A stretch of 64,000 bases of DNA, taken from NCBI RefSeq assembly GCF_004214935.1, contig NZ_SFCC01000001.1, positions 310,001 to 374,000 on the forward strand, in the 5' to 3' direction. Each line of letters opens with the position of its first letter. Position 1 is the first letter of the stretch. The stretch is from Amycolatopsis suaedae. Lineage in GTDB: Bacteria > Actinomycetota > Actinomycetes > Mycobacteriales > Pseudonocardiaceae. The notes under the pieces are model-generated. The model searched no databases. It was not told the DNA's origin and saw only the letters and a list, made by a program, of their open reading frames with translations. Below, in pieces: positions 25,486-33,770 of this stretch. A program made the position numbers and the translations under genes.

Positions 25486-26076
25486 GTGGAACGCATCGCG
25501 CGGGCCGTCGTGGGCGCCGCGGCGGCGGTGCTCGCCGCCGCCGCGGCTGTCCACATCGGACTGACCGCGCTCTACCTCGCGCCGGACAACGTGCTCAGCG
25601 ACCGGTACGGCGATGCCATCCACGAGTACATGTCGCCGGAGTTCGTGCAGAACTGGAACCTGTTCGCCCCCGAGCCGCCGCACGTCAACACCGCCGTGCA
25701 CGCCCGCGCGGAGGTCCCGGATGCCGGCGGCTCGACGCGGCGGACCGGCTGGACCGACCTGTCCGCCGTCGACCACGAGCGGACCAGGGGCAACCCGCTG
25801 CCCAGCGACACCCGCGACCAGTTGCGCAAGGCGTGGCGCCGCTACGTGCAGACCCACGACCGGCGGGAGGTGGCGCTGGGCGAGAACGGCCTGATCGCCG
25901 AGGCGCTGCTGCGGCGGATCGCGCTCACTCGGCTGGACCCGGCGGCGGTCCGGGTGCAGCTGAGGCTGGTCACCACGCCGGTGCCGGATCCGCCGTGGCG
26001 TTCGGCGGGCCAGGCGGCCGGGCCCACCCACCGGGAGCTGCCGTGGTGGCCCGTGACGCCTGCGGACCGGCCGTGA
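25486..26076 (+). CDS. DUF5819 family protein
   Basis: 196 residues. One N-terminal transmembrane helix (VVGAAAAVLAAAAAVHIGLTALYL) leads to an extracytoplasmic domain with the family hallmark FVQNWNLFAPEPP near residue 55. Its function is unknown. It is translationally coupled to an HTTM protein by a GTGA overlap, and this pairing is a recurring one. The start is GTG at 25486, just after the lipase gene, so lipase, DUF5819 and HTTM probably form one unit. Confidence 0.8.
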   Translation: MERIARAVVGAAAAVLAAAAAVHIGLTALYLAPDNVLSDRYGDAIHEYMSPEFVQNWNLFAPEPPHVNTAVHARAEVPDAGGSTRRTGWTDLSAVDHERTRGNPLPSDTRDQLRKAWRRYVQTHDRREVALGENGLIAEALLRRIALTRLDPAAVRVQLRLVTTPVPDPPWRSAGQAAGPTHRELPWWPVTPADRP

Positions 26077-27185
26077 GCCGCCTCGCCGGTCTCTACGACC
26101 GGGTCACCGGCACGGCGCTGGGCGCCTACCAGACGGCGGCCGTGCGGATCGGCGTCGCCGGCACCTGGCTGGCGTACCTGATCAGAGAATGGCCCAACCG
26201 CCACGAGCTGTTCGGCCCGGACGGGCCGTTCAGCTGGGAGCTGGCGCAGCGGGCCACCGCACGCTCCGGCGCGTTCAGCGTGCTGCTCTGGTCGGACGGC
26301 GCGGTCTGGTTCGAGGCCTGTTACCTGTTCGCCATCGCCGCCAGCGTGGCGCTGCTGCTGGGCTGGCGGACGCGGACCGCCGCGATCCTGTTCCTGATCG
26401 GAGTGCTGTCGCTGCAGAACCGCAACAGCCTGGTCAACAACGGCGGCGACAACATCCTGCACCTGGTGGCGATCTACCTGACGTTCACCCGCTGCGGGCA
26501 GGTTTGGTCGCTGGACGCGCGCCGGGGCCGCGACGGCGCGGCCGGGTACCCGCTGTGGGGTGCCACGGGGGCCGGACTGCTGGCGGCCACCGTCACCGGT
26601 CACCTCACGGCCGGCTGGGCGGTGGCGTTCTGGGGCGCCTGGCTGGTCCAGGCGCTGTGGTGGGCGAGCAGGCGCAGGCAGCGTGAGCGGGCCGTGCTGG
26701 ACGCGATCGCCAACCTGACCCACAACGCCGCGCTGCTGGTGATCATGGCGCAGATCTGCCTGCTGTACCTGACCGCCGGGCTGCTCAAGACCCAGGGCAC
26801 CCGCTGGGCCGACGGCACCGCCGTGTACTTCTCGCTGCGGATCGACGACTTCGCCGTGCTGCCAGCGGTGTCCGAGCTGCTGTCCGCTCACGCCGTCGTG
26901 GTGCTCGTGCTGACCTACGCCACCATGGCCGTCCAGCTGGCTTTCCCGTTCAGTCTGGTCAACCGCAGGGTGAAGAACGTGCTGCTGGTGTGCCTGATCG
27001 CCGAGCACCTCGGCATCGCGCTGCTGCTGGGCCTGCCGTTCTTCTCGCTCGCCGTGATCGCGGTCGACCTGGTGTTCGCGCCGACCAGCGTGCTGCGCCG
27101 GGCAGGGGAGACCGTGGCCAGGGTGGCGCGGCTCCCCCTACGTAGTGGCATACGTAGTTCTCCGGACGCGGGACCGGTTCCTTGA
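26073..27185 (+). CDS. HTTM-domain membrane protein
   Basis: 370 residues with roughly eight hydrophobic helices. The HTTM domain is the four-helix region shared with vitamin K-dependent gamma-glutamyl carboxylase. Features include RIGVAGTWLAYLIREWPNRHELFGP, QNRNSLVNNGGDNILHLVAIYLTF and LYLTAGLLKTQGTRWADGTAVYF. Bacterial members are proposed redox or carboxylase-like membrane enzymes, but none of this type is assigned. The GTG start overlaps the DUF5819 stop by 4 bp, which argues that the two act together. The 3' end carries a palindrome that may serve the next gene. Confidence 0.85.
   Translation: MSRLAGLYDRVTGTALGAYQTAAVRIGVAGTWLAYLIREWPNRHELFGPDGPFSWELAQRATARSGAFSVLLWSDGAVWFEACYLFAIAASVALLLGWRTRTAAILFLIGVLSLQNRNSLVNNGGDNILHLVAIYLTFTRCGQVWSLDARRGRDGAAGYPLWGATGAGLLAATVTGHLTAGWAVAFWGAWLVQALWWASRRRQRERAVLDAIANLTHNAALLVIMAQICLLYLTAGLLKTQGTRWADGTAVYFSLRIDDFAVLPAVSELLSAHAVVVLVLTYATMAVQLAFPFSLVNRRVKNVLLVCLIAEHLGIALLLGLPFFSLAVIAVDLVFAPTSVLRRAGETVARVARLPLRSGIRSSPDAGPVP
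27138..27157. promoter_or_regulatory. Palindrome upstream of the third PucR gene
   Basis: CTACGTA-GTGGCA-TACGTAG, with perfect 7-bp arms, 77 bp before the PucR start and inside the end of the HTTM gene. Candidate autoregulatory operator. It does not match the TTGTC-N7-GACAA sites. Confidence 0.35.
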
Positions 27186-27233
27186 TCGCCATGCTGGGTG
27201 GCCCTGGGTGGGTTTTCTGATCGGGAGCTGCAG

Positions 27234-28499
27234 ATGGTGGTTCGACAGTGGAGTCGGCTGAGCGAGGTCGTGGCGCCGGTGATGCCGGTGCCGCGGCCTC
27301 CCCGGCAGCGAACGGGTGACGGCACGGTGGGACTGCGTCCCGGGCACCGCGAGCTGGTGCTGGCTTTCCGCGGTCACGCCGACCAGGTGGCCGCCGAGGT
27401 CGTCGCCGGCGTGCGGCGGGCCGTCGCCGAGTACCGCGACGTGCTGGACGGCCCGTTCGGCAAGGTCGCGGCCGGGGCCGTCCGTGCCGTGCTGGAACAC
27501 GGGGTGGACGCCCTCGTCGACCCCACCGTCGCGCGGGAGGACTGGTCCGGCGTGGTCCGCGGGCTCGGCTCGGTGGAGTTCGCCGACGGCCGGTCGCTCG
27601 ACGCGGTGCAGGAGGCGTTCCGGATCGCGGGCGGGCTCGCCGGGCGGCGGCTGTGGGAGTTCCTGCGGTCGCGGGGCGCGTCGGCGGAGTGGACGCGGGG
27701 CTGCGCCGACACCGTCGCCGCGCGGTTCGACGAGCTGGCCCTGCACTGCGCGGAGGGGTACGCGGCGGCACGCGCCGAGGCCGCCGACGGCCTGGATGCC
27801 CGGCGTGCCCAGCTACTGCACCTGCTGACCGCGGAGGCACCGGCCGGTGGCCGCGCACTCGCCGACGCCGCGAGGCTGGCGAACTGGCCGCTGCCGGCGA
27901 CGGTCACCGTGGTCGCCCTGCGCGCACCGGACGACCGGGGGGCCGCCGCCGCGCTGCCGTCGGCGGTGCTGGCCGACCTGTCCGGGCAGGCGCCGTGCCT
28001 GGTGGCGCCGGGGGACCGGCTGGACGCCGCGGGCGTCGCCGCGAGCCTGCCGGGCTGGCGGGCCGCCGTCGGACCGGTGGTGCCCTTGGAGGAGTGCCCG
28101 TCGTCGCTGCGCGTGGCCCGCCGCGCGCTCGACCTGGCCGACCGCGGGGTGATCCCGGCGCTTCCGGTCGTCGACTGCGCCGATCACCAGCTCCCGCTCG
28201 CGCTGTTCGCCGACGAGATGCTGATCGACACGCTGGTGGACCGGCATCTGGCGCCGCTGGACACGCTCGCCGAGGCGCAGCAGGAACGGTTGCTGGTGAC
28301 GCTGCACGAGTGGCTGGCCAGCCGGGGCCGGGTGGCGGCGGTCGCCGACCGGCTCCAGGTGCACGCGCAGACCGTCCGGTACCGGATGCACAAGCTGGAG
28401 GAGGTGCTGGGCTCGTCGCTGGACGACCCGCAGCACCGGTTCGAGCTGGAGGTCGCCGTGCGTGCCCGGCTCATGCGGGCGGGGTGTGCCGATCGGTGA
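27234..28499 (+). CDS. PucR-family regulator with RsbRD-like N-terminus
   Basis: 421 residues. The N-terminal helical domain (VEFADGRSLDAVQEAFRIAGGLAGRRLWEFL) matches the same region of the regulators at 22934 and 55314. The central CdaR-like part is followed by the HTH LQVHAQTVRYRMHKLEEVLGSSL. It is a DNA-binding regulator whose signal is unknown. The ATG at 27234 is chosen because GGGAG lies 7 nt upstream; a GTG at 27198 is an alternative. The 3' end overlaps the convergent LuxR-type gene by 29 bp. Confidence 0.8.
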   Translation: MVVRQWSRLSEVVAPVMPVPRPPRQRTGDGTVGLRPGHRELVLAFRGHADQVAAEVVAGVRRAVAEYRDVLDGPFGKVAAGAVRAVLEHGVDALVDPTVAREDWSGVVRGLGSVEFADGRSLDAVQEAFRIAGGLAGRRLWEFLRSRGASAEWTRGCADTVAARFDELALHCAEGYAAARAEAADGLDARRAQLLHLLTAEAPAGGRALADAARLANWPLPATVTVVALRAPDDRGAAAALPSAVLADLSGQAPCLVAPGDRLDAAGVAASLPGWRAAVGPVVPLEECPSSLRVARRALDLADRGVIPALPVVDCADHQLPLALFADEMLIDTLVDRHLAPLDTLAEAQQERLLVTLHEWLASRGRVAAVADRLQVHAQTVRYRMHKLEEVLGSSLDDPQHRFELEVAVRARLMRAGCADR

Positions 28500-30810
28500 A
28501 CCAGGCCGCGATCTGGGCCCGGTTGGTGTAGCCGAGCTTGCCGAGGATGTGGTCGACGTGGGTCTCGGCCGTGCGCCGCGAGATGACCAGCCGCTCCGCG
28601 ATCTCCCGGTTGGTCATGCCCATCGCCACCAGTTCGGCGATCTGCGTCTCCCGCTTGGTCAGCGGGCTGCGGAACGGCACCGCGGCGTCCGGCTCGGCGG
28701 GCACCTCGCCGAGCGCGTAGGCGACGGCGTCCTCTGTGGACAGTCCGGTGCCTGCGAGGAACTCGGCGGCCGCGTCCTCGACCCCGAGCTGGCCGGTGAC
28801 GGTGTCGACGTCGCGGTTGCGTGGTTCGACGAACGCCGCGTAGTTGTTGGGCGTGGCCCCCAGCGTCTGCCAGACCGTCGTCGCCGCGCCCAGCAGCCGG
28901 GCCGCGCGGCGTGGCTCGTCGCTGCGGGTCGCGCAGCCGGCCAGCACGGTCAGGCCGAACGCCAGGATGACCTTGTCGTGGACCTGCCGTTGCAGGCGCA
29001 GCATCTCCAGTGCGTCGCCGGTGGCGTCGGCGATGTCGCCGTGCAGGTACTCCGCGGCGCTGAGCGACCACAGTGCCCACGACCGCCAGAACAGCTCCCC
29101 GTTGGCGGCGAGCGTGGCGATGCTGTCGCGCAGGATCCGGCGGCCCCGCTCGTAGTGGCCGGACAGGCTCAGCGCCAGCCCGTGGTTGAAGGTCGACCAC
29201 AGTTCGCCGGGACGGTCGCCCTGCTCGCGGAACGAGCGGATCGCCGTTTCGAACAACGTCGCCGCGGTGGCCATGTCGTTGCCGATGAGCGCCGCGTAGG
29301 CGCGCACGTGGTCGACGTAGGCCAGCGCGCTCTCGTCGCCGTCGCGGTCGGCGGTCTCCGTCGCCGCGGCCAGCGCGCGTTCCATGGCGGGCAGGTCACC
29401 CTGTACGAGGGCGTAGAACGCGTAGATCCACAGGACGTGGGCGCGGCTCGGGGTGTCCTCGCCGGTGACGCCGAGCAGCTTGTCCAGCCACAGCCGTCCC
29501 TCGGTGAGGCCGGTGATGATCCAGTACTCCTTGAACGGGGGCAGGCCCCGCAGGCCCACCGCGGCCTCGTCCGGCGCGGTGGCGCAGAACTCGAGTGCCA
29601 CCCGCAGGTTGGCGTGTTCCCGGCGCAGCCTGCTGATCCAGGTGACCTGGGCGGGGCTGATCCACTCCGCCTCGAACCGCCGGGTCAGCTCGAAGAACCA
29701 GTCGCGGTGCCGCCGCCGGTAGTGCTCGGTGTCGCCGGCGGCCCGCAGGCGCTGGGCGCCGTACTGCCGCATGGTCTCCAGCATCCGGTAGCGGGCCACG
29801 CCTTCGACGTCGTCGCGGTGCAGGATGGACTTGTCCAGCAGCCGGTCGATCACGTCGAGCACGGAGGCCGTGTCCAGGCCGTCGCCCGAGCAGACCGCCT
29901 CGGCGGCGTCGAGGTCGAACGTGCCGGAGAACACCGACGCGCGTGCCCACAGCAGCCGCTCCTGCTCGGTGCACAGCTCGTGGCTCCAGTCGACCAGCGA
30001 GCGCAGCGTCCCGTGCCTGCTCGGCCCGCGGGATCCGCCGGTGGTGAGCAGGGTGAATCGCTTGTCCAGCCGGTCGGCGAGCTGGCCGACCGACAGCGAC
30101 CGGAGCCGGACCGCCGCCAGCTCGATGGCCAGCGGGAGTCCGTCCAGGGCGCGGCAGAGCCGGGCGACGTCGGCGGTGTTGTCCTCGGTCAGTCGGAACG
30201 AGGGCACCACGGCGGTGGCCCGGTCGACGAACAGCCGCACGGCGTCGGACTGCGCCAGCAGTGCGGGCGAGCTGCCCTCGACGGTCAGTGGCGGCACCGG
30301 CAGGACGTGCTCACCGGCGACGGCCAGGGACTGGCGGCTGGTGGCGAGCACGACCAGGTCCGGGCACGAGGTGGTCAGCGTGCTGACGAACTGGGCGCAG
30401 GCGGCGACGAGATGCTCGCAGTTGTCGAGCACCAGCAGCAGCCGTCTGCCACGCAGGTGGTCGACGAGCACGTCGATACGCGGGCGGGCGGCCCGGTCGC
30501 CGAGGCCGAGCCGCTGCGCGACCGTGTCGACGAGGAGCTGGGGTTCGCGCAGGTCGGCGAGTTCGACGAAGGCGAGCCCGCCGGGGAACGCGGCCCGCAC
30601 GGCGGCGGCCGCGCGCTGCGCCAGCCGGGTCTTGCCCACGCCGCCCGGGCCGGTGAGGGTGACGACCGGCGAGACGCCGAGCAACCTGCGCAGCTCGGAC
30701 AGTTCCGCCCGCCGGCCGACGTAGGTCGTCACCTCGGCCGGTAACACGTCGTGTGTGGCCCCCGCTGCACGCACTCCGGCATCACCCACCTGTCCGAGTA
30801 GGGTGATCAT
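28471..30810 (-). CDS. ATPase-linked LuxR-family regulator
   Basis: 779 residues. The NB-ARC/STAND ATPase domain is N-terminal (YVGRRAELSELRRLL; Walker A TGPGGVGKTRLAQ; Walker B LLLVLDNCEHL). A helical winged part, a TPR-rich middle (about residues 380-690) and a C-terminal LuxR HTH follow (LTKRETQIAELVAMGMTNREIAERLVISRRTAETHVDHIL). Such regulators switch between ADP and ATP forms on ligand or protein binding and often govern secondary metabolism or stress pathways. The target is unknown, and the gene stands alone. The start is ATG at 30810. The 5' side adjoins a repeat-rich gap. Confidence 0.87.
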   Translation of the reverse strand: MITLLGQVGDAGVRAAGATHDVLPAEVTTYVGRRAELSELRRLLGVSPVVTLTGPGGVGKTRLAQRAAAAVRAAFPGGLAFVELADLREPQLLVDTVAQRLGLGDRAARPRIDVLVDHLRGRRLLLVLDNCEHLVAACAQFVSTLTTSCPDLVVLATSRQSLAVAGEHVLPVPPLTVEGSSPALLAQSDAVRLFVDRATAVVPSFRLTEDNTADVARLCRALDGLPLAIELAAVRLRSLSVGQLADRLDKRFTLLTTGGSRGPSRHGTLRSLVDWSHELCTEQERLLWARASVFSGTFDLDAAEAVCSGDGLDTASVLDVIDRLLDKSILHRDDVEGVARYRMLETMRQYGAQRLRAAGDTEHYRRRHRDWFFELTRRFEAEWISPAQVTWISRLRREHANLRVALEFCATAPDEAAVGLRGLPPFKEYWIITGLTEGRLWLDKLLGVTGEDTPSRAHVLWIYAFYALVQGDLPAMERALAAATETADRDGDESALAYVDHVRAYAALIGNDMATAATLFETAIRSFREQGDRPGELWSTFNHGLALSLSGHYERGRRILRDSIATLAANGELFWRSWALWSLSAAEYLHGDIADATGDALEMLRLQRQVHDKVILAFGLTVLAGCATRSDEPRRAARLLGAATTVWQTLGATPNNYAAFVEPRNRDVDTVTGQLGVEDAAAEFLAGTGLSTEDAVAYALGEVPAEPDAAVPFRSPLTKRETQIAELVAMGMTNREIAERLVISRRTAETHVDHILGKLGYTNRAQIAAWFTDRHTPPA

Positions 30811-30954
30811 TGTGGCGCAAACTGCGTACCACCGCTTGGACTAATCGGATCATGATTTCGTTAATTCGAGTGACGCTGTGTGCATTCCAGGCTAGATCGA
30901 GTGACGAGACTGGTCACGCTACGCCGTTCCCGTGCCGGTGAAGGCCCCAAGCAC

Positions 30955-31001
30955 GTGAAGGCCACCTTCACCACGTCTGGCGACAGGAACTCGGCCTTCA
31001 C
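30955..31001. repeat. B-type intergenic repeat, copy 3
   Basis: GTGAAGG-CCA-CCTTCAC hairpin at the left, GGAACTCGGCCTTCAC at the right. Same orientation as the copy at 20581. A partial copy (GGTGACGGTGGCCTTCACG) lies near 31157. Confidence 0.75.
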
Positions 31002-31199
31002 GCGCTCCCAGGTGTCCCGCTGGCATCGCGGGCCACGGCAGCCCCACCAGCCACACCCGTAAGGCAGCAAGGGAGCTTTACTACCCTTCTTCGCCCGTAA
31101 AGCCCCCTCGCTCACGCCCGGCGACCGACTTCGCCGGGGCCCTGACGCGAGACGTGGTGACGGTGGCCTTCACGTGCTTGGGCGCCCGTTCATGAGCAA

Positions 31200-31226
31200 G
31201 GGGCCCCATGGCGAGCATGGGGCCCC
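31200..31226 (-). terminator. Terminator of the first DUF6801 gene
   Basis: GGGGCCCCATG, loop GCGAG, then the exact complement: an 11-bp perfect stem ending 15 bp from the gene's stop codon. On the minus strand it is followed by TTGCTCATG. Confidence 0.75.
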
Positions 31227-31241
31227 TCCGGATGGAGCGGA

Positions 31242-32588
31242 TCAGCTGGTTGCCTTCTTCGGCGTCAGGTCGACGTCGACGGTGTTGCCGGGACCAGCGG
31301 TGAACATGCTGATCCAGTCGTTGAGGAAACCGCAGCCCTTCACGCCGGGCAGGTCGTACCCGCCGGTGAGCTTGCCACCGGCGAGCGGGTCGAAGCCGGG
31401 CTTCGAGGCGAGGCTGATCTTCGCGGGCTCGACCGTCCGGCACTCGGCGCCGCCGCCGATGGGGAAGCCGAACGCCTTCACCGACGTCAGCGTGATCCAC
31501 TCCGCGGAGGTGGACTTCAGCTGGCCGTCGATCAGGGTCCCGGTGGTCCTGCCCTCCGGGGTGAACTCGATGCTCGCGGTGGTCGGCAGGAAGTTCATGA
31601 TCTTGAACTCGCCGGTGGTCGGGTCGAGCTTCAGATCCGCGTCGAACTTGCCGGTCGCGAGGTCGTACTTGGCGTCGATTCCGCCGGTGAGCTTCACGGT
31701 GCCGTTCGGGGTCTTGATGAACGACGAGCCGGCCAGGTTGAACCCGTACTCGATCGGGTTACCCGGACCGCCCGCGGGGTCACCAGCCGGGTCACCCGCC
31801 GGGTCGCCAGCCGGATCACCGGCCGGGTCGCCAGCGGGGTCACCCGCGGGATCGCCTGCAGGGTCACCGGCCGGGTCGCCTGCCGGGTCGCCAGCGGGGT
31901 CGCCTGCCGGGTCGCCAGCGGGGTCACCGGCAGGATCGCCGGCCGGGTCACCTGCGGGGTCACCGCCGCCGTCGGTCACCTCGACCGTGCCCAGGACGTG
32001 GTTCTGGCCGTCGTGCTGCTTGCACGGGGCGTCGAACACGCCGAGGCCGGTGTCGGTCCCGTCGGCCTTCTTCGGGTGCAGTTCCTTCAGCTGGATGTCG
32101 TTGACCAGGATGGTCGCGGTCCCCGGCTGCGGGAACGACACCGCCGGAGCGGTGGCCGACGCCTTGAGCACCAGCGGCTGGTTCTGTGCCGGAACAGGCT
32201 GTTCCGGCACGGTGGCCTCGATCTCCAGCGGCAGGTCGAGGCCGGGCGCCTTCAGGTGCGCCTTGGCGATCGCCTTGCCGGAGATCTTCGCCGCCTGCAC
32301 GGCACGCAGGCCGTTGGTCGCCGTCGCACCCGCGTTCGCGACCGTGTCGATCTTGAACTCGGGAGTGAGCGTGTTGACCGGGATGGTGCTCGGGAAATCG
32401 GCGTTGATCTCGACGCTGACGGTCTGGGTCAGGATCAGCGGGAACTCGCAGTCCATCTTCAGTGTCAGCTTGTGCGGCTCGGCCGAACCGATGCCGCTGG
32501 TGAGCAACAGACCGGCCGCGACGACCCCGGCGGAGCCAGCCGCCATGAGCCCCCGGGCCAGTCTCTTGGAACCTCGTGGGTGTTTCAC
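31242..32588 (-). CDS. Secreted DUF6801-type protein with (GDPA)n linker
   Basis: 448 residues. A basic signal peptide (KRLARGLMAAGSAGVVAAGLLLTSGIGSAEP) precedes an N-terminal domain of about 170 residues starting MDCEFPLILTQTVSVEINADFP, typical of DUF6801. A hydrophilic linker of about 16 GDPA repeats then leads to a C-terminal domain ending YDLPGVKGCGFLNDWISMFTAGPGN. Both domains are matched in the protein at 45264, which opens the mce operon, so a role in envelope lipid handling is inferred. Exported and possibly wall-spanning through the linker. The GTG at 32588 is chosen because GGAAGG lies 6 nt upstream. Confidence 0.75.
   Translation of the reverse strand: MKHPRGSKRLARGLMAAGSAGVVAAGLLLTSGIGSAEPHKLTLKMDCEFPLILTQTVSVEINADFPSTIPVNTLTPEFKIDTVANAGATATNGLRAVQAAKISGKAIAKAHLKAPGLDLPLEIEATVPEQPVPAQNQPLVLKASATAPAVSFPQPGTATILVNDIQLKELHPKKADGTDTGLGVFDAPCKQHDGQNHVLGTVEVTDGGGDPAGDPAGDPAGDPAGDPAGDPAGDPAGDPAGDPAGDPAGDPAGDPAGDPAGDPAGDPAGDPAGGPGNPIEYGFNLAGSSFIKTPNGTVKLTGGIDAKYDLATGKFDADLKLDPTTGEFKIMNFLPTTASIEFTPEGRTTGTLIDGQLKSTSAEWITLTSVKAFGFPIGGGAECRTVEPAKISLASKPGFDPLAGGKLTGGYDLPGVKGCGFLNDWISMFTAGPGNTVDVDLTPKKATS
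31777..31966 (-). repeat. Tandem 12-bp repeat encoding GDPA units
   Basis: About 16 in-frame 12-bp units within the DUF6801 gene. The peptide is invariant, while synonymous positions differ widely between units (all four Ala and several Gly codons are used), so selection acts on the peptide rather than on DNA identity. Confidence 0.85.
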
Positions 32589-32978
32589 GATCATCCTTCC
32601 GTGGTATCAACGGTGATACGAATTCGCGGAACTTTCGAATGCGAATTCTCCGGATGGTAGGGAGCGTTGTTCAGAGTTTCGCTACCGCTCAGTAAGTTAG
32701 CCAGCGGGTACGCGGCCGGGCAAGTGGGCGCAAGGCCTGAAAGATATTCGCGTGAAAAGTTGTCACCGGTCTTCATTCAGCTGGCCCGCGCTTTGGCATC
32801 CAGGGCCGATGACCTGCTGTTCCATCGACATTGCTCGCGTTCGTACGACGCCGTGGCGCGAATTGTGTCACGCCCCGCGTAAGCGTCGGGGCATTCTTGA
32901 CTCTGCTGTGGATTCGTTACTAACTTCATCTGTTGATCGCCAGTTCGGCGGCGAATCTCTTCGTCGGTGAGGAGTCAC
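32589..32978. promoter_or_regulatory. Divergent control region of the DUF6801 gene and the lipid-synthase operon
   Basis: 390 bp, noticeably AT-richer than its surroundings and without a gene or A/B repeats. It must hold both divergent promoters. The symmetric element TACCGCTCAGTA (32683-32694; TAC.G..C.GTA) resembles a TetR-type half-site pair. A GCCCCG/CGGGGC hairpin lies near 32875-32895. The ribosome site GAGGAG precedes the SDR start. Confidence 0.5.
32683..32694. promoter_or_regulatory. TetR-like palindrome upstream of the DUF6801 gene
   Basis: TACCGCTCAGTA, with eight of twelve positions symmetric, about 95 bp before the DUF6801 start and 285 bp before the SDR gene. No TetR gene is in the window. 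Low-confidence operator. Confidence 0.3.
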
Positions 32979-33770
32979 GTGAAAATGCAGGACAAAGCGG
33001 TCCTGGTCACCGGGGCTGGTCGCGGAATAGGCGCGGCAATGGCATTGCGGTTCGCCGCTGAGCAGCCACGCGGAATCGTGGTGGCCGACATCGACGAGGT
33101 GGGGGTCCGGCGCACCGCCGCCGACGTCCGCGAACTCGGCGTCGAGGTCGTCGAGATGTGCACCGACGTCGCCGAACCCGACCAGGTACGCGAACTGGTC
33201 ACGGCCGCGGAGAACGCCTTCGGCCCGCTGGACCTGGTGTGCTCCAACGCCGGCGTGGCGACCGGGCAGGGCATCCACGCCCCCGCCCAGGTGTGGTCGC
33301 GCACCTGGGCGATCAACGTGCTCGCCCACGTCTACCTGGCGCAGGCCGTGCTGCCCCGCATGGTGCGTCGCCACGAGGGGTACCTGCTGATCACCGCCTC
33401 CGCCGCCGGCCTGCTCGGCCTGCCCGGCGACGCGCCCTACTCGGTGACCAAGCACGCCGCGGTCGGCGTCGCCGAGTGGCTGGCCGGTGCCTACCAGGCG
33501 GCCGGCGTGCGGGTGAGCGCGCTGTGCCCGCTGGGCGTGCGCACCGACCTGCTGATGGCCGGGGTCCGCACCGGGCATGTCGCCGCCCGGGTCGTCACCA
33601 GCACCGCCCCGCTGCTGGAACCGGGCGACGTCGCCGAGGCGGCGGTCGCCGGGCTGGAGGAGGAACGGTTCCTGATCCTGCCGCACCCGGAGGTGGCCGA
33701 GATGAGCATGCGGCGCGCGGCCGACCCCGACGCGTGGATCACCGAGCAGCAGCGGCGGGTGAACCGATGA
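32979..33770 (+). CDS. SDR-family oxidoreductase, first gene of the lipid-synthase operon
   Basis: 263 residues, classical short-chain dehydrogenase. The NAD(P) motif is TGAGRGIG, followed by Asp for cofactor choice (VVADIDEVG), the structural CSNAGVA, the catalytic Ser in ITASAAG and YSVTK. It could reduce a keto or aldehyde group on the polyketide lipid or make its alcohol head. The GTG at 32979 follows GAGGAG by 5 nt. Its stop overlaps the start of the megasynthase gene (ATGA), so the two are translationally coupled. Confidence 0.87.
   Translation: MKMQDKAVLVTGAGRGIGAAMALRFAAEQPRGIVVADIDEVGVRRTAADVRELGVEVVEMCTDVAEPDQVRELVTAAENAFGPLDLVCSNAGVATGQGIHAPAQVWSRTWAINVLAHVYLAQAVLPRMVRRHEGYLLITASAAGLLGLPGDAPYSVTKHAAVGVAEWLAGAYQAAGVRVSALCPLGVRTDLLMAGVRTGHVAARVVTSTAPLLEPGDVAEAAVAGLEEERFLILPHPEVAEMSMRRAADPDAWITEQQRRVNR

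Larger units (their letters stand above)
30811..31241. other. Repeat-rich gap between two minus-strand genes
   Basis: 431 bp without a supported gene. It contains the promoter side of the LuxR-type gene (AT-richer sequence near 30840-30870), a B element (30955-31001), a hairpin GCTTTAC/GTAAAGC with a 15-nt loop (31075-31103), a C-type word GACTTCGCCGGGGCCC near 31128, and the terminator of the DUF6801 gene. Confidence 0.65.

Noticed and set aside
31777-31966. Tandem repeat as a possible CRISPR array
   Set aside because: Units are 12 bp, contiguous without spacers, and in frame inside a secreted-protein gene.
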